This document shows positions 33,409 to 45,423 of a stretch of 64,000 bases of DNA, piece after piece. The stretch comes from Hydractinia symbiolongicarpus. Taxonomy: Eukaryota > Cnidaria > Hydrozoa > Anthoathecata > Hydractiniidae. Under the pieces are notes generated by a model. It was not told where the DNA came from, did no database searches, and saw only the letters and a program-made list of their open reading frames with translations. Positions within the stretch are counted from its first letter, which is position 1. Every line of letters starts with the position of its first letter. The stretch lies in NCBI RefSeq assembly GCF_029227915.1, contig NC_079882.1, positions 13,974,501-14,038,500 on the forward strand. The letters run 5' to 3'. A program made the translations under genes and the position numbers.

Positions 33409-34168
33409 TGTCTGCGTCAGATATTCCCTCTACAGTATCATTGATTAAGTGGAATTCTATCAATAAAGATGATGGGATAGAGATTAGTTCCTTAAACAGA
33501 ATATTGTTAGCGGTTCAACAATTTATTTAAAAATTGATTGAATAAAATTTGTAGCACTTCACCTTTTTGCACATTATCGGTAACTTTATATTTACAGGCA
33601 TAGTCATGATCAGGAATGTTAGCTAAAAAATGTATGAAGGTGAATAGAAAACCGCATTATTTTATGAGCCGTTCCGAACGCGCCCCCCTCCCCCTACCGT
33701 AATATTAATTGCAAAATTCATAAATGAAGATACATAAAAATCGAAACATGTTTGTATTTGTGGCGAATTTGAAGGACCCTGTTGCATATGGAATTTTTTA
33801 TACATTATATATTAGATCTTACACATTTATGTTTATATATTTTTATTTTAACATGTTTTTTTAGCCATGTACAAATCTTAAACATAACAAATTGAAGATT
33901 TTGGCTAAAACATAGATTGTGAGGGAACCTAGATAGCTATAGCTAGTGTCTTAGATGATGCTGTTTTGCAAGGATAAAGTGTTTTTTTTTTATTCTGGTT
34001 ATTACTAAGCTGCAACTATAGGTTTTTAGCTTCCACGGGTAGCTAAAAACCTATAGTTGAAAGGGGGTAGAAATAGGTTGCAAAAAAATTTTCAAATAGC
34101 TTTTTTTATTTCTTAGCTAAATGCAATGTATGAGACACGCAGATGGAAAGCGAATATTATAAAATTAC
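33409..34168. other. Non-coding region with a strong hairpin
   Basis: Contains an 18-bp perfect inverted repeat (arms 34014-34031 and 34041-34058, 9-base loop TCCACGGGT). Around 33840-33950 it shares a repeat with 49800-49910 (GTACAAATCTTAAAC-like then a GGCTA/GCTAG-rich stretch). I see no exon here. Confidence 0.55.
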
Positions 34169-36640
34169 CTCTATTTTGTTGTTCATCGGTACCTTCAATG
34201 GTTAATTTAGGAGCTGAGAAAAGAAAACAATAAAATAACTATAGAAGCATTTGGTTTGTCGATTATACTTTTTTGGAAAATATGCGAGGTAGGTACCTAC
34301 AATTTTTTTCAAGTTCTTTGGGTGATGACTGTGTTTATTGTCTTTAAGTTTTACATTGCCGTGTGGCGTGATAGATTCGACAATAAAGGGGCCTTTGAAT
34401 CTGGGTTTGAGACCCTTTTTTTGATTGATCAGCCAGTAAAACCTTTTCACCCTCTTTAAAATTTCTTTTAGCTGTTGTTGCTCTCACGCACTTATCATAA
34501 GTGTTTTTTTGTCTTTATTGTGCAACTTGTATGTTCTAAACACGGAATACTTAACAGTTTTACAAACTGCAGTAAGTATACACCCGTTAATTTAGTTTTT
34601 GGGTTTGTCAGTCAACTGTGCTTTAAATAAATCTGCAATAAAGAAATAAGGGCTTTAGCGCCGCGTTGTTCTTTCGTCGTTCTTCCTCTTCTACTTGGTC
34701 TGCTTTGGTTAGTTTCACAGATTTTATAAAAAATTCGTACAATGAATTTTGGGACTTCGAAATTTCAAGCTCCAAGTTGTATACTGCGTATTACGTACAT
34801 GTCCCACAAAATTGAAAGGCTTCGTGTTTAAGAATTAACTCGTGCCAAAAAATATTTTTATGGATTCAAATTTTGAAAAAGAAGACGAATGAGTCATTTT
34901 AGAAAATTTTAGATTTATTTTAAAGAAGATGTTATATCAACAAAAGCTCAAAAAGATATTTTATCTTGAATTTAAACACCTCGTGATAAATTAGAATGAA
35001 GTTCAGGTTTTTTGCATATAAAAGCTATTCGCCCGTATTGTGTTTCTCTCGCCTAAGATTCACACGAATTCTAATAAAGCGCAAATATTAATAAAAGTAA
35101 GATAGTTAAAATTACTTGGTATATCTTCACGATGTGAAAGGCCTCCAAATACTTTGTAAACTCCGTTTTATTGGGGTTTAAAATACAATATTAAAACAAA
35201 AACACTCACTTGTTTCACAAATGTTGTAGCTTTTTCGATGTTTTTTGCTGCCAATTTTATGGTAGCTGCTACTTCTTCAGTCGTAGGTTCACCCAGAACT
35301 GTACACTAATATGTTATAACGTAACGTAAATAAACAGTACAATTTACACAATAATAAGTACTTAATTTTGATAACCTAAAATTGAAAGCTTCCCGCCTTC
35401 CCCTATATTTGCATTAGTTCTGGATTATATATTTCTCGCACTACAAAAAACACTTCCTCCTGTCCTACAATTTAAGCCTAAATTGTTTTAAGACTACATA
35501 TAAATGTAAAAATGCTGTTTTTACCTCCTCAAAATCCTCTTCGAATTTGGGTAGTCGGCCACCAAACAAAAGTTTGAAAGGCGAAGTCTTTGTAGACGTT
35601 TGACGTTCTGTCTTCATTGAAAAAATCCAGACGTCAAGATACTCGTCCCAGTCTTCACCAGTTTCACTTACCATTTTTTTAATTTTCTAAATAAATAAAA
35701 ATATAAAAGTATGTTCACTGCATTTAATCCTATCGGTATCAGAAATTCGCGCATCTAAAAAAAAGTGATTCCCAAGTTTCGCCGCGTCGCATCACGATAA
35801 AGCCTTCTCAAGATGATAAGCAAGACAAGATAAGCAACAAGCAAGCCTTGTGACTGGAAATGAAAAGTTTAAATGCAAGGTGTAAAAAAAGAGTTTACTT
35901 TTTCAATATTTTGTTCAATATTTTCATCCTGTCCATTTGACTGGGGATGGTATACCGCCGTCTTTCTCCTTTCAACGCCCATTTTTTTATATGTCTCATC
36001 GTTTAACTAAACAAACAGTGAACATAACAATCATGGTAACACCAAAGAAAATTTTGTGTACAGGACTAATGTCATTTTTAAATCAAGAAAACTTGATTTT
36101 TACCTTGTTGTTGAATTCGCTCCCATTGTCTGAGAGTATGGATTTACCAAATGTCGTCAGAACTTTAAGCATGTTAATGCCCACTGTTTCCGCATGCTTA
36201 TTAGGCAATGCGTAAGCAAGAGGACATTTAGAGAATAAGTCTGTACATGTTAAAATGTACTTATTCCCTCTCTTGGTCTCTTGCAGAGTCCCAACAAAAT
36301 CTATCCCGATCAACTCCCACACCTTGCTCGTCTAAATGATTTCATAGGTAACATTAATACACAAAGCATGACGCGCTTTTATTCATAGGACGAGCACACC
36401 GCTAAAGACGGTAATATCGTTTTCCAATCATAGTCTCTGAAATTAAACAAACTTTTAAGAAATCGAACCTGAATAGGTGTCATTTCTTTTCTTAAAGATG
36501 GCAACGACCCGTGTTTCTGACATGTAGCACATTGTTTAACCTGTGTAGGAAAATGATATACTATTCCGTTAAAAAGCATGTTACCTTTATCAACAGTTTT
36601 TGATTCGCCCGGATGGCCACCTATCGAGCTGTATATGTAA
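34169..36640 (-). pseudogene. Spliced DDE integrase with H2C2-like and GPY/F modules
   Basis: Exons: about 36469-36640 (SIGGHPGESKTVDK and CATCQKHG, H2C2-like), 36104-36331 (ELIGIDFVGTL, first Asp; LSDNGSEFNNK, second Asp), 35899-36006 (VYHPQSNGQDENIEQN, catalytic Glu), 35525-35686 (PFKLLFGGRLPKF), 35210-35305, 34297-34535 (RFKGPFIVESITPHGN, GPY/F-like) and 34169-34213. Five junctions from 36469 to 34535 join in phase 0 with clean GT and AG signals. All three DDE residues are present. The GPY/F exon has an in-frame TAA (34515-34517) and a frameshift. Introns and lack of RT argue for a Ginger-type DNA transposon or a domesticated relative over an LTR element. Confidence 0.8.
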
Positions 36641-38155
36641 TTATATGTAATATATGTAATTCTTTTTAGATTTTCTGTTTTTCCTCCGCAGATAGTACAA
36701 CTTCATCGTAGCATCTTTGCCCACAAACTCCAACACACCTTACAAGTCTACCTGTTTTAGTGCAAAAAAAAGTGATTTCCACTTCGAGATTTTATCTCTC
36801 GAATTTTATCAAAAAAGTGGATCTGGCCAATGCGCACTACCTTGTCATTCAAGTAAAATACACACACATTAATGGAATGAAATTTTTATTGTTTATGCTC
36901 TGTAAAAGACACACAAATGTTCCGAAAAGTGATACCTGCTGTGTTTCATGAACTTAAGGAAATAAATAGGATCCTATTCATTATCCACGGGAATACGTCA
37001 TCATTTTGATTTGCGCAGTGAGTCACAGTTTCGTTAGTCTGTGGTACAATTTCAAAACGCACACAGACTGTTCCAGTAAGTTTTTTTACATCTCTTGTTA
37101 CAGAAAAATTCTCAATGGAACAACTTAAGGGGCTACGAGACGATTCAATCAGTTCAATTCCCACTCATTCCGAAGAATGGCTTGTAATAGACGGAGCACT
37201 CAAATAGGTAATGTGGACGAAATTATACACAATTTAGAAGCACATAAACGTCTAGACAACCTGTTTATGAATAATTCATTTTTCATGATGAATTAAATTT
37301 TTTTATCAGTATAATTTTTGGCGGTAAAATAAGTTACGATCTGTAAAATATATAAAACATCAGTAAATCAAAAGGACTATAGGTAATCTTCGAGTCGTGA
37401 GTTCAAAAAAGTACGGCTTCCGTTTTTCACGTGGTCAATTCTCCGGAAAAATAGCCCGTTAACCCGTTTATCGGCTTGAATAGTCCCAAATAGACCTGGA
37501 CTGATGGTTGATTGGATATTAGCTGGTGGCAAAAGGCTAACGCTATTTTTTTCCACCGTCGTATTAACCCCGTAAAAAGACAAACTTGAAGCAACTTTAT
37601 ATTTGATGCACCTGCAAGATGTTTTTTATTTGAAAAAAAGGAGACACGTCGGGAAAGCGTTGTAAGTTTTTCTTTAACTCATTGTTTTTAGATTACTTTC
37701 CACCCTTGGCACTTCCATTCTAAATTATTTAATGCAACTTCCATCCTACAATCCAAAAATATACATTCTTTATGACTATAAATCAAATGGATGTTTTTTC
37801 TTTGTTAAAACATTTCTTTGTTTTTAGCTTTAAGAAGGTAGTTAATGCCTCCCAAAAGATGGTAAAGTCATTGTTGTTGCTTCGACTGGCTTTATGTGCA
37901 AAACACTTGTATGTTTCTATGTAAAATTTTGAAGGATATAGCTAGCTAGCTGCCCGAAAAAATTTGAAGTATATTTTATTAGAAAACTTGAGTTAAAAGC
38001 AAGATAAGGGTTTATATCGAATAAATTATTGATAGCCAATATACGTAGGGAACTTTTCTGTCATTTTCAGTTATATTTGGATACCTAATATTATATTTAA
38101 GAGGATTTTAGATGTTGTTTTATCCTGAAGGAACATAATTTTTCGTACTTACTAA
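36641..38155. other. Region without assignable gene
   Basis: Possible upstream exons of the integrase gene: minus strand near 36700 reads GVCGQRCYDEVVLSAEEKQK, which looks coding. Other short frames (36946-37164, 37377-37583) have no motif I can support. The rest is AT-rich. Confidence 0.35.
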
Positions 38156-38159
38156 ACAG

Positions 38160-39456
38160 AGGAACCGCCTACAACGACCTACAACGATCTACAACGACCT
38201 AAAAACCATCTACAACGACCTAAAACCATCTACAACGACCTAGAACCAACACATTATATACATTTGTTGGAGACAGCGGCCCAACTTTGGACGCAGGACT
38301 GGCCCGTCTTTAGACAGGACGGCCCGTCACAGGACGGGTCGGTGCGTTCCCAGTTGGGATGGCCCATCTATTGACGGGCCTGGCCTAACTTTGGACAAAT
38401 GTATGCAAATTCGTCCTAAATTGATACAGGTCCAACTATTGACGAAGGAATCTCCCGCTTTTAAAAACCGTGTCATCGGATGGGACAAATGTATGTACAC
38501 AAAGAACTCTTGCAATTTTAGAAAATGTGTTATAAGATGGGACAGGCCTAACTATTGACAAACAATTTCCATCCTTTTAAAGGCTATAAGCTTTAAAGAC
38601 TCCAGAACTGCCTTTGTGGAACACTCCTAAAAATAATTGAAAGGGTGTGTTGCTCGAAACTGGTGAGACTCATCACATAAAATATATACTAACACATTTC
38701 TTTTAATCAAGTCTTTTTTTCTTTAATATAAAACAAAATATTTAAATTGTGGCCGTCCCAACCAAAGTGATTTTACCTCTCAAATTACGTAATAGGTCAA
38801 GTTGCAATAATTTCATCGAAGATTATCTTGAAAAATAGCTAAACATAAATAGTTTTAATCTCAGCTAGCTATATACAACAATATGCCAGAAAAAGTTGCA
38901 GCAGTTCAGTTTTTCACTTTATTGGAGTTAGTTTACATTAAATACAAGGTCTTGATGTGTGCAAACACTTTCTAACGCCATGTCGCAAGTTGGTCAAGAG
39001 ATGGGCCACCGTGTCAAAAGATGGTCCGTCCCATCTTTAGTGTTCTAAGTTGGGTCAGAATAGTGTCTTTGCAAGCAGCCATGTTTTGAATTAAATGACC
39101 TTCTACGTATTATTATGTAGTACTTATATGTAATACCTATATTCAATGAAACATTAACGGAACCTACATAGTTCGAATATATAGTATTTGTTATTTTTAG
39201 AAGGAAAAAAATTGCAAAAATCGGCAAAGTAAAAATGTAAACCTATATATTATATAGCTCAACAAACAAAATTACGAATATGAGGTGATACACAGAGTTG
39301 AAGCCTATTTCGGACCTACGTGAGCCAAACAAACTGCAAAAAAAAACATGTCGACAAGCTAGGACCTTTATTTTATGTTGTGATCGTTGTAGATGGTTTT
39401 TATGTCGTTGTAGATCGTTGTAGATCGTTGAAGGTCGTTGTAGATCGTTGTAGATC
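38160..39456. mobile_element. Foldback element with tandem CTACAACGA termini
   Basis: The left end (38165-38250) is an array of CTACAACGACC/CTACAACGATC units. The right end (39372-39456) is the reverse-complement array GATCGTTGTAGATCGTTGTAG. Inside each end lie related GGCCCGTC/GGTCCGTCCC-type blocks. Inverted arrays of an 11-12 bp unit are typical of foldback elements. No coding region recognised inside. Confidence 0.6.
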
Positions 39457-40010
39457 GTACGCCTAATTTTTTTCACCGCCATTAGCTCTTTCGTGTACGT
39501 CACCAAAGTCGAAAACCAACAGCCGCTTTTTAGTCCCTTTAAGGGCTTTCTTAACATTTTTTAAAAAGCCAGAATAACACAGATGGACGCTGATACAAGA
39601 GGAACAATTACTAAACATAAAATTTTCAACATTATACAATAAGGACGACGAAAAAAAATGATGTTCTTAACAACGAACTCACATGCATATTTCTTTATGA
39701 GATAATGATCAAAAAAGCGAATTTTTTGACAAAAACTTTTGCGTTTGGGGGATTTTTTTTTTTGTGCTTGAAAAACCTTTCGCGAAATGCCAAATCCAGG
39801 AAAAACATTGTGTTATCCATCTTCGTTAAAGACGTATTAATTATGCCTCTGCTAATAAGAAGTTAACACAAAATTATGAGAATAATAGTAGATCTTAAGA
39901 AGATTTTCGAGGTGGAATTCCCTTCGATTGAAAATAACGAATCTACGGTTGGGTATGGCCTTGGTTTTGTTTTTTCAACTTTGGACAGATAACAGGCTAA
40001 ATTTTCAGTT
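39457..40010. other. AT-rich spacer
   Basis: No gene, repeat or RNA that I can support. Confidence 0.4.
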
Positions 40011-40013
40011 TAA

Positions 40014-40637
40014 GGGGCTGTTCATATGGAAGCGGGCTGGCTCAGCTGGGCCAGATCTCGCTACTATCAAGAAACACATACAAAAATAAAAATGTGTTCA
40101 TATGACAACCGAGCCGGCCCGCCTAGCCGAGATCTCGCTTATTCTTACCGAGATCTCGGCTAGGCGGGATGAAAATTTTCCATACTGACTCCTTTATTTT
40201 TGAGCATGATCAAGGTTATTTTATTTGTAGAAATCATTTCTTTTCTGTACAGGAATGCCAAAAATATGAAGATTTAACTTTTTTGTCAAATTATATAACT
40301 ATTGGTGAAAATAATATTACATATGCGTTGGACATTAAATATATAAAAACGCTCCAGAAGAAAAACATTACATTACATTACATTTAAAAACATCAAATTT
40401 TATTGCTGTGTATTTATCGTTGTTTTGACAAAATAAACATTTTTGTAGCTTTCTCATAAAACACATTATTTTGAAGAATTCCTTGTAATTTAAATTTCCT
40501 TTAGAACGCCATATAAAATATATGAACAAACTCTCCTGACTATTTTCAGCCCGCCTAACCGGGACAGCTCGCCTCATATGAACGTAACAAAATATCGCCC
40601 GCCTAACCGGGCCAGCTCGCCTTATATGAACAGCTCC
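40014..40637. mobile_element. Harbinger-like MITE (624 bp) with TAA target duplication
   Basis: The left end GGGGCTGTTCATATGGAAGC and the reversed right end GGAGCTGTTCATATAAGGCG are near-identical inverted termini. TAA flanks both sides (40011-40013 and 40638-40640), the 3-bp duplication expected of PIF/Harbinger. Sub-terminal GCCCGCCTAACCGGG and TCTCGGCTAGGCGGG repeats are inverted as well. The 72-codon frame inside has no recognisable motif. Confidence 0.75.
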
Positions 40638-40966
40638 TAAGAAACAAAATAAGAGTAATAATTTTTTTCTTATAATGTCACTTTTTATGAAATACCATTA
40701 TGTTTGCATAAAATTCAATGACTTAATTAATTAAAAAAAGTTATTCTACATAACACCCGATATACGCCACAGATAAAGTGCAAAAAATCATTTCCTAAAT
40801 TTTAAGGAAAAAAGGAAATTGAGTTAATAACCAGATGAGCTCCTAGAGAGCAAAATAATTAACGTTATTAATTAAACTGACAGGACTTAAGGATTAAGGA
40901 TTTGCTTTTTCTTATAAAATTTTGTTCAAACTAAACTAAATTAGTTCAAGTATAATAACTGCTTAC

Positions 40967-42900
40967 CTCCAAGAATGCAGTAATGCTTTGATTTTTTGCG
41001 CAATAACCTCTTTTGTACTTTAGTAAATTTTGTTGTCATAAAACCTCAGTTCGTGCAAAAATAATCGTAGGTCGGCAGTTGTTAATTCCTCATCAGTAAT
41101 CTTTTGAACAAAATCTAACACGTCTTGACAAAAACGAAAATTTCCCCACCCTCAGCATTTTCTATGGGATCAACAAAAGCATTTTTAAAACCCACTTCTA
41201 ACTTTGTACCGTCACAGGCTAATATTTTACTTTCGCCTCCACACAACCTACATTGCTGACGAAATTCAATTTGCATAGCTGAAATCCATGCGCAGAAGCA
41301 ATCAATAAAAACTGGGACTGACATAAACTTTTGGGCACCGTGATTCCTTCTCCTGTAACTGTTATTCTTAACCGTCACGAAACCGCTAAACGATTGACCA
41401 CTTGTTTTTACTGCATCAACGAAATCCCAGCCTATTTCATACCCGCACAAGTAGCTGATGACAGCCTGAATATGGATTCATTCCATCCATCCCATTTAGG
41501 GTCACAACAATTCTGCAAGCACAAACGCATGAAAAAGTTGCACTTCACCACTTTCCTGTTCAAATACAATTTAGACTCCGTTGACTTCCCAATAATTTCT
41601 TGTGAGAATTCATCTGAAAACCAACCAGCCTAAAGTGACAATGTTAATTATATTTATAAAGAAAGTCTTAGCAATAAGTTCTACATTTTGTTATAAGGAT
41701 TATTCCCTACACATAATGCATGCACAAAAAACATTCTATTTACTAAAGACAGTATACTTTGCCTTATACTAACCTCACATGGGCATGTTCCATTCATATC
41801 AGGTACAAAATCGATGTCTTCGTTTTCCTCACTCCAATTTTCTCTTAATTTTAGATTATCTTGCAATCTTGTAGAAAAAGGATCGCCATCTACGACACAC
41901 TTGCTGGGACATTTAAGTTTAAATTGCCACAAACCAGTTTCCTCATTGAATACATCTTTTCACTATAATACAGAGTTATGATTATAAGACATTATATGAT
42001 ATTAAATAATCATATTTAAAAGTCAAGCTTCACCTTATTGTCTTACAAATGGTTAGCGACGCTCTAACCACCGAGCTATCTTCATTTCAGAAGAGCTGGA
42101 TTTGAACCAGCGACCTTCTCTTTGGAAATACAATGTGTAACTTACGTAACAGTCGTGTAGTCTAGCTTTATTGTCAGGTTCTGTATGGTGGTTAATAATA
42201 ACTGTAGCGTGGTTTTATGCCGTTAACCAATAAAAAAAATAAGTCCACTGATAATACACTTAAATAGATTGGGAATATATAGTTTAAAAGTAAAAAAAAA
42301 TAGATAATAGAAAGTACACACCTTATTATCAGAAAGAAAATTAGCATTATTACTATCTTCATGACTAATATCATCAACGTCATCAGATTCATTATTGGTC
42401 AAATAGAAGTCTCGAAATGACACCAAATGATGACATAAGTCAAAAGCAGTGGTTATGTTTTTGATTGACCTTTTTGACCCTTTGTCAATAACACATAACG
42501 AATTTTTGCATTGAACAACTTTTCTATTTGTTCCAGACACTTTGAAAAGAGATACAATTGCAGCAGAATCTTCATGGGTGATCGAGAATTTGCGAACATT
42601 TAATTTAGCAGGAAGTTCCTCAACAACTGTTTCTGAGCACTTTAAGCCAACATTAATAATTGACATATTCACAAGGCTGACATCAGCCCTCACAGGCTCT
42701 GGAATATGATCAGAAGATGAGAGAAGTGAAACAACACTGGCAAGCAATCGCACATGCAAACAAGAAACACCCAGCCACCTAACATTAAATCTTTCTGGAG
42801 CTTCAGCACAGGTTTGAGATACAGAAAATATTTTGCAATTGCAATAATAGGTTGGACCAGTACTTGTGGTAGTTAAAAATACATGGACATATTCAAGATG
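40967..42900 (-). pseudogene. Spliced SWIM-type zinc-finger gene, partial and frameshifted
   Basis: Exon 42322-42900 starts after TTTATATTTTGTAG and ends at AATAAG|GTGTGT. It has YYCNC and, 14 residues later, VSCLHVRLL, a C-x-C...C-x-H SWIM-like zinc finger. Exon ending at 41774 (donor GTTAGT) has LKCPSKCVVDGDPF and GTCPCE. Exon 40967-41629 starts AGWFSDEFSQEIIG and includes CRLCGGESKILACDGTKL, with two frameshifts and a stop. The CxxC-DGT segment resembles transposase-derived KDZ-like proteins, held weakly. This looks like a host or domesticated gene that has decayed. Confidence 0.5.
42051..42120 (-). other. Permuted tRNA-like sequence
   Basis: On the minus strand a T arm (GCTGG, loop TTCAAAT, CCAGC; 42095-42111, with B box GGTTCAAATCC) comes first. 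The 3' acceptor-like strand TCTTCTG follows, then a short linker, then a 5' acceptor-like ATGAAGA. Last comes a D arm GCTC...GAGC inside an A box TAGCTCGGTGGTTAGAGC (42061-42078). The acceptor strands pair in five of seven positions. The order is the reverse of a normal tRNA gene. It lies in an intron of the SWIM gene. It could be two fused halves of a tRNA-derived SINE. Confidence 0.45.
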
Positions 42901-42975
42901 CTACAAAATATAAACAGTATAAAGTTACAAAACAAAGGTTGTTGAACAGCTGTAGAACCAATAATCTAAAAATAA

Positions 42976-43209
42976 TTAAAAAGTCAAAAAATATATAAAA
43001 ACCATAAATTCACCAGTGTTACAATCGTAATCATTCATGACAACAACATTCTTTGTAGCTGATTTAACTCTCCATTTGAAGGTGTCATACTTGAACAACT
43101 GTCCACAAAAATACTGATACAACGATTCACTGGAGGAAGCTACATTTTGAAGTTTTCTACTCTCCATAATATCAACCATCTGCTTCATCACCATCACTTT
43201 CTTCTGCAT
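42976..43209 (-). pseudogene. Probable upstream exon of the SWIM gene
   Basis: A minus-strand frame reads QKKVMVMKQMVDIMESRKLQ, then SSSESLYQYFCGQLFKYDTF and a KNVVVMNDYDCNTG end. It lies upstream of the 42322-42900 exon on the same strand. I could not find a donor with matching phase, so its inclusion is tentative. Confidence 0.35.
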
Positions 43210-43904
<695 letters not shown>

Positions 43905-43939
43905 TCTAAAGAGCTGAAGTTCTAAAAACCATCAGCGAA

Positions 43940-44419
43940 AACCTACGGGGGTACCTTTTATTTTGGGGGTACCTAATATTTTATTACAATAGCGACGACA
44001 ACATCTTTGTCCTCGAGGGCTTGGCGCTGCTTCTCAAGTTCTTCTTGTAGTTTTTTTCACACCTGCCCGGGCTAGCCATTTGATTAGCCCCACAGACTTG
44101 GATTTTTTTGACTTACGCACAAGTTCCAACGCGCCGTCCAACGTGACAAATACACCATGCAGATTTCTCCCTCTTCCAAGAGGTAGGATGGCACCCTGAC
44201 CCTTCACCCCACAATTTCCTGCCTTGTTATAGTTTCCTCGGCCAAATACTTAAAATTGCGCGCTATGTCGGCAATACTCAAAAACGCCCGTTTGAACATA
44301 GGTTAATTTTGATTGCCGGACAGGGTTTCGATGGTCTCTGTGTTGAACTTAACTTGCGACGACATCTTTCTCTTATAAGCAATGTAAGCCGGAGGATTTC
44401 GCCACGGTCACTCGAGAAT
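43940..44419 (-). pseudogene. Polinton fragment: Bro-like gene copy
   Basis: The minus strand parallels 1345-1700: the shared block CTCGAGAAT, then MSSQVKFNTETIETL against MYSQVMFNAGAIETL, and later a GLIKWLARAGV-type segment. Multiple frameshifts. Its right end joins a gypsy pol gene at about 44420 with no visible gap. Confidence 0.65.
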
Positions 44420-45389
44420 CTGCAAATGCATGTCTTTGTTCCCACAGCATATTCTCCGCTATTTTGCGTTGGCTGTCTGACAAGGACTCCAGATCAATTC
44501 TTTTTAACTGTTGATGATATTTTCGGTCGTCTTCCTGAATACTGGCATCGATTTCAACTGATTCGACCCTGGTGGTTAAAGCTGGATCACTCTCTAAATT
44601 CCTAATATGGCTATCTTTTGTATCTAAATCCTGCTCTTCTTTTGTGAACTCTTTGAACTTTACTGGTGCTGGAGTCATTGATGTAACTGATTGTAAGGTT
44701 CCAAGTAACATTCTTCCAGCAATTTTTACATCAGTGTTTGATACGTTAGTGATAGTGATCGAGGTTCTGACCCTTCTTCCTTTCTTGAGTGATAAGATCT
44801 GCTCTTTCAACAGCAAAACACCTTCGAAGGGATGATTAGTTATTGGTACAAACATTACCGGAGTTGTCTTTTCCATGACCACTGCTTCCAGTTTGCACGA
44901 CATGGTCATGGTTTCGCCCGGTTTGATCAGTGCACCAGTCTTCATCCATTTCACAGTACTGATCGGAGGATCCTCCTCCTTAGTTAGAATGTATGAACTC
45001 AGTGCGTCAAGTTGTGTTTCTTTCAGGTCTGGAGATGTTTCGCTTGGCAAAGTAAAATCTACTGCTTGGTTGTCCTGATTCAATACTGCCGCAATCACGT
45101 TATATCCCACAATTGGTTGAACAATATCTTCATTTGTTAAAAGGAATGGCACTTGCAGAACAGAACTATTCTTTATCTGAAAATCTAATAGCACACAACG
45201 ACCAACGACTTGTCTCTCCTGAGGTTTATCCGTTCGGATTTTTGTGATGTCATCTTTCATTTTCTGCATTTCCACCGTCATGACATTCATTTGTTCAACT
45301 AGCTGTTTTATGTGCTTCTCTGAGGTGACCGATACATCATTGACTTTAGCTGTCACTTTGAAATCCCGAGAATAATTTCGTTTACTCAC
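44420..45389 (-). pseudogene. pol: Gypsy/Ty3-like pol, N-terminal part only
   Basis: The frame starts MSKRNYSRDFKVTAKVNDV with a coiled segment. A protease-like beta region follows (VPFLLTNEDIVQPIVGYNVI), then LDTKDSHIRNLESDP and RIDLESLSDSQRKIAENML, the linker that precedes RT in gypsy elements. RT, RNase H and integrase are missing because a Polinton fragment replaces them at about 44420. The last codons of the open frame (RVTVAKSSGLHCL) are therefore Polinton-derived. It lies downstream of gag on the same strand. Confidence 0.8.
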
Positions 45390-45423
45390 CCTTCATTGAA
45401 TTCATCCTAAGCTTTTTTTTCAT

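Larger units (their letters stand above)
23531..36640 (-). pseudogene. Spliced integrase-Ulp1-PHD-like gene trail (Ginger1-like element), degraded
   Basis: A series of minus-strand exons with good splice signals runs from about 36640 to 23531. Order: H2C2-like finger, DDE integrase core, GPY/F-like module, four short duplicated exons, a Cys-protease block, and a Cys-rich segment ending in TAA at 23531-23533. Adjacent exons agree in phase at most junctions. I recall integrase plus Ulp1 and PHD as the content of Ginger1 DNA transposons, whose genes have introns. Nonsense (34515-34517) and frameshifts show this copy is decayed. Treating all parts as one gene is inference; the sub-parts are listed separately. 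Confidence 0.55.

Noticed and set aside
36946-37164. Second Ulp1-like fragment (RFEIVPQTNETVTHCANQ)
   Set aside because: It loosely resembles the VEIVPHARQQDSVSCGIF block, but the Gln-Asp-Cys-Gly spacing is wrong and flanking residues do not match.
37377-37583. 68-codon ORF upstream of the integrase exons
   Set aside because: No splice signals or motif tie it to the integrase gene.
40169-40387. 72-codon ORF inside the Harbinger-like MITE
   Set aside because: No motif, no neighbouring coding remnant, and MITEs of this size are normally non-coding.
42192-42392. 66-codon hydrophobic minus-strand ORF
   Set aside because: It is out of frame with, and overlaps, the end of the SWIM exon and its AT-rich intron.
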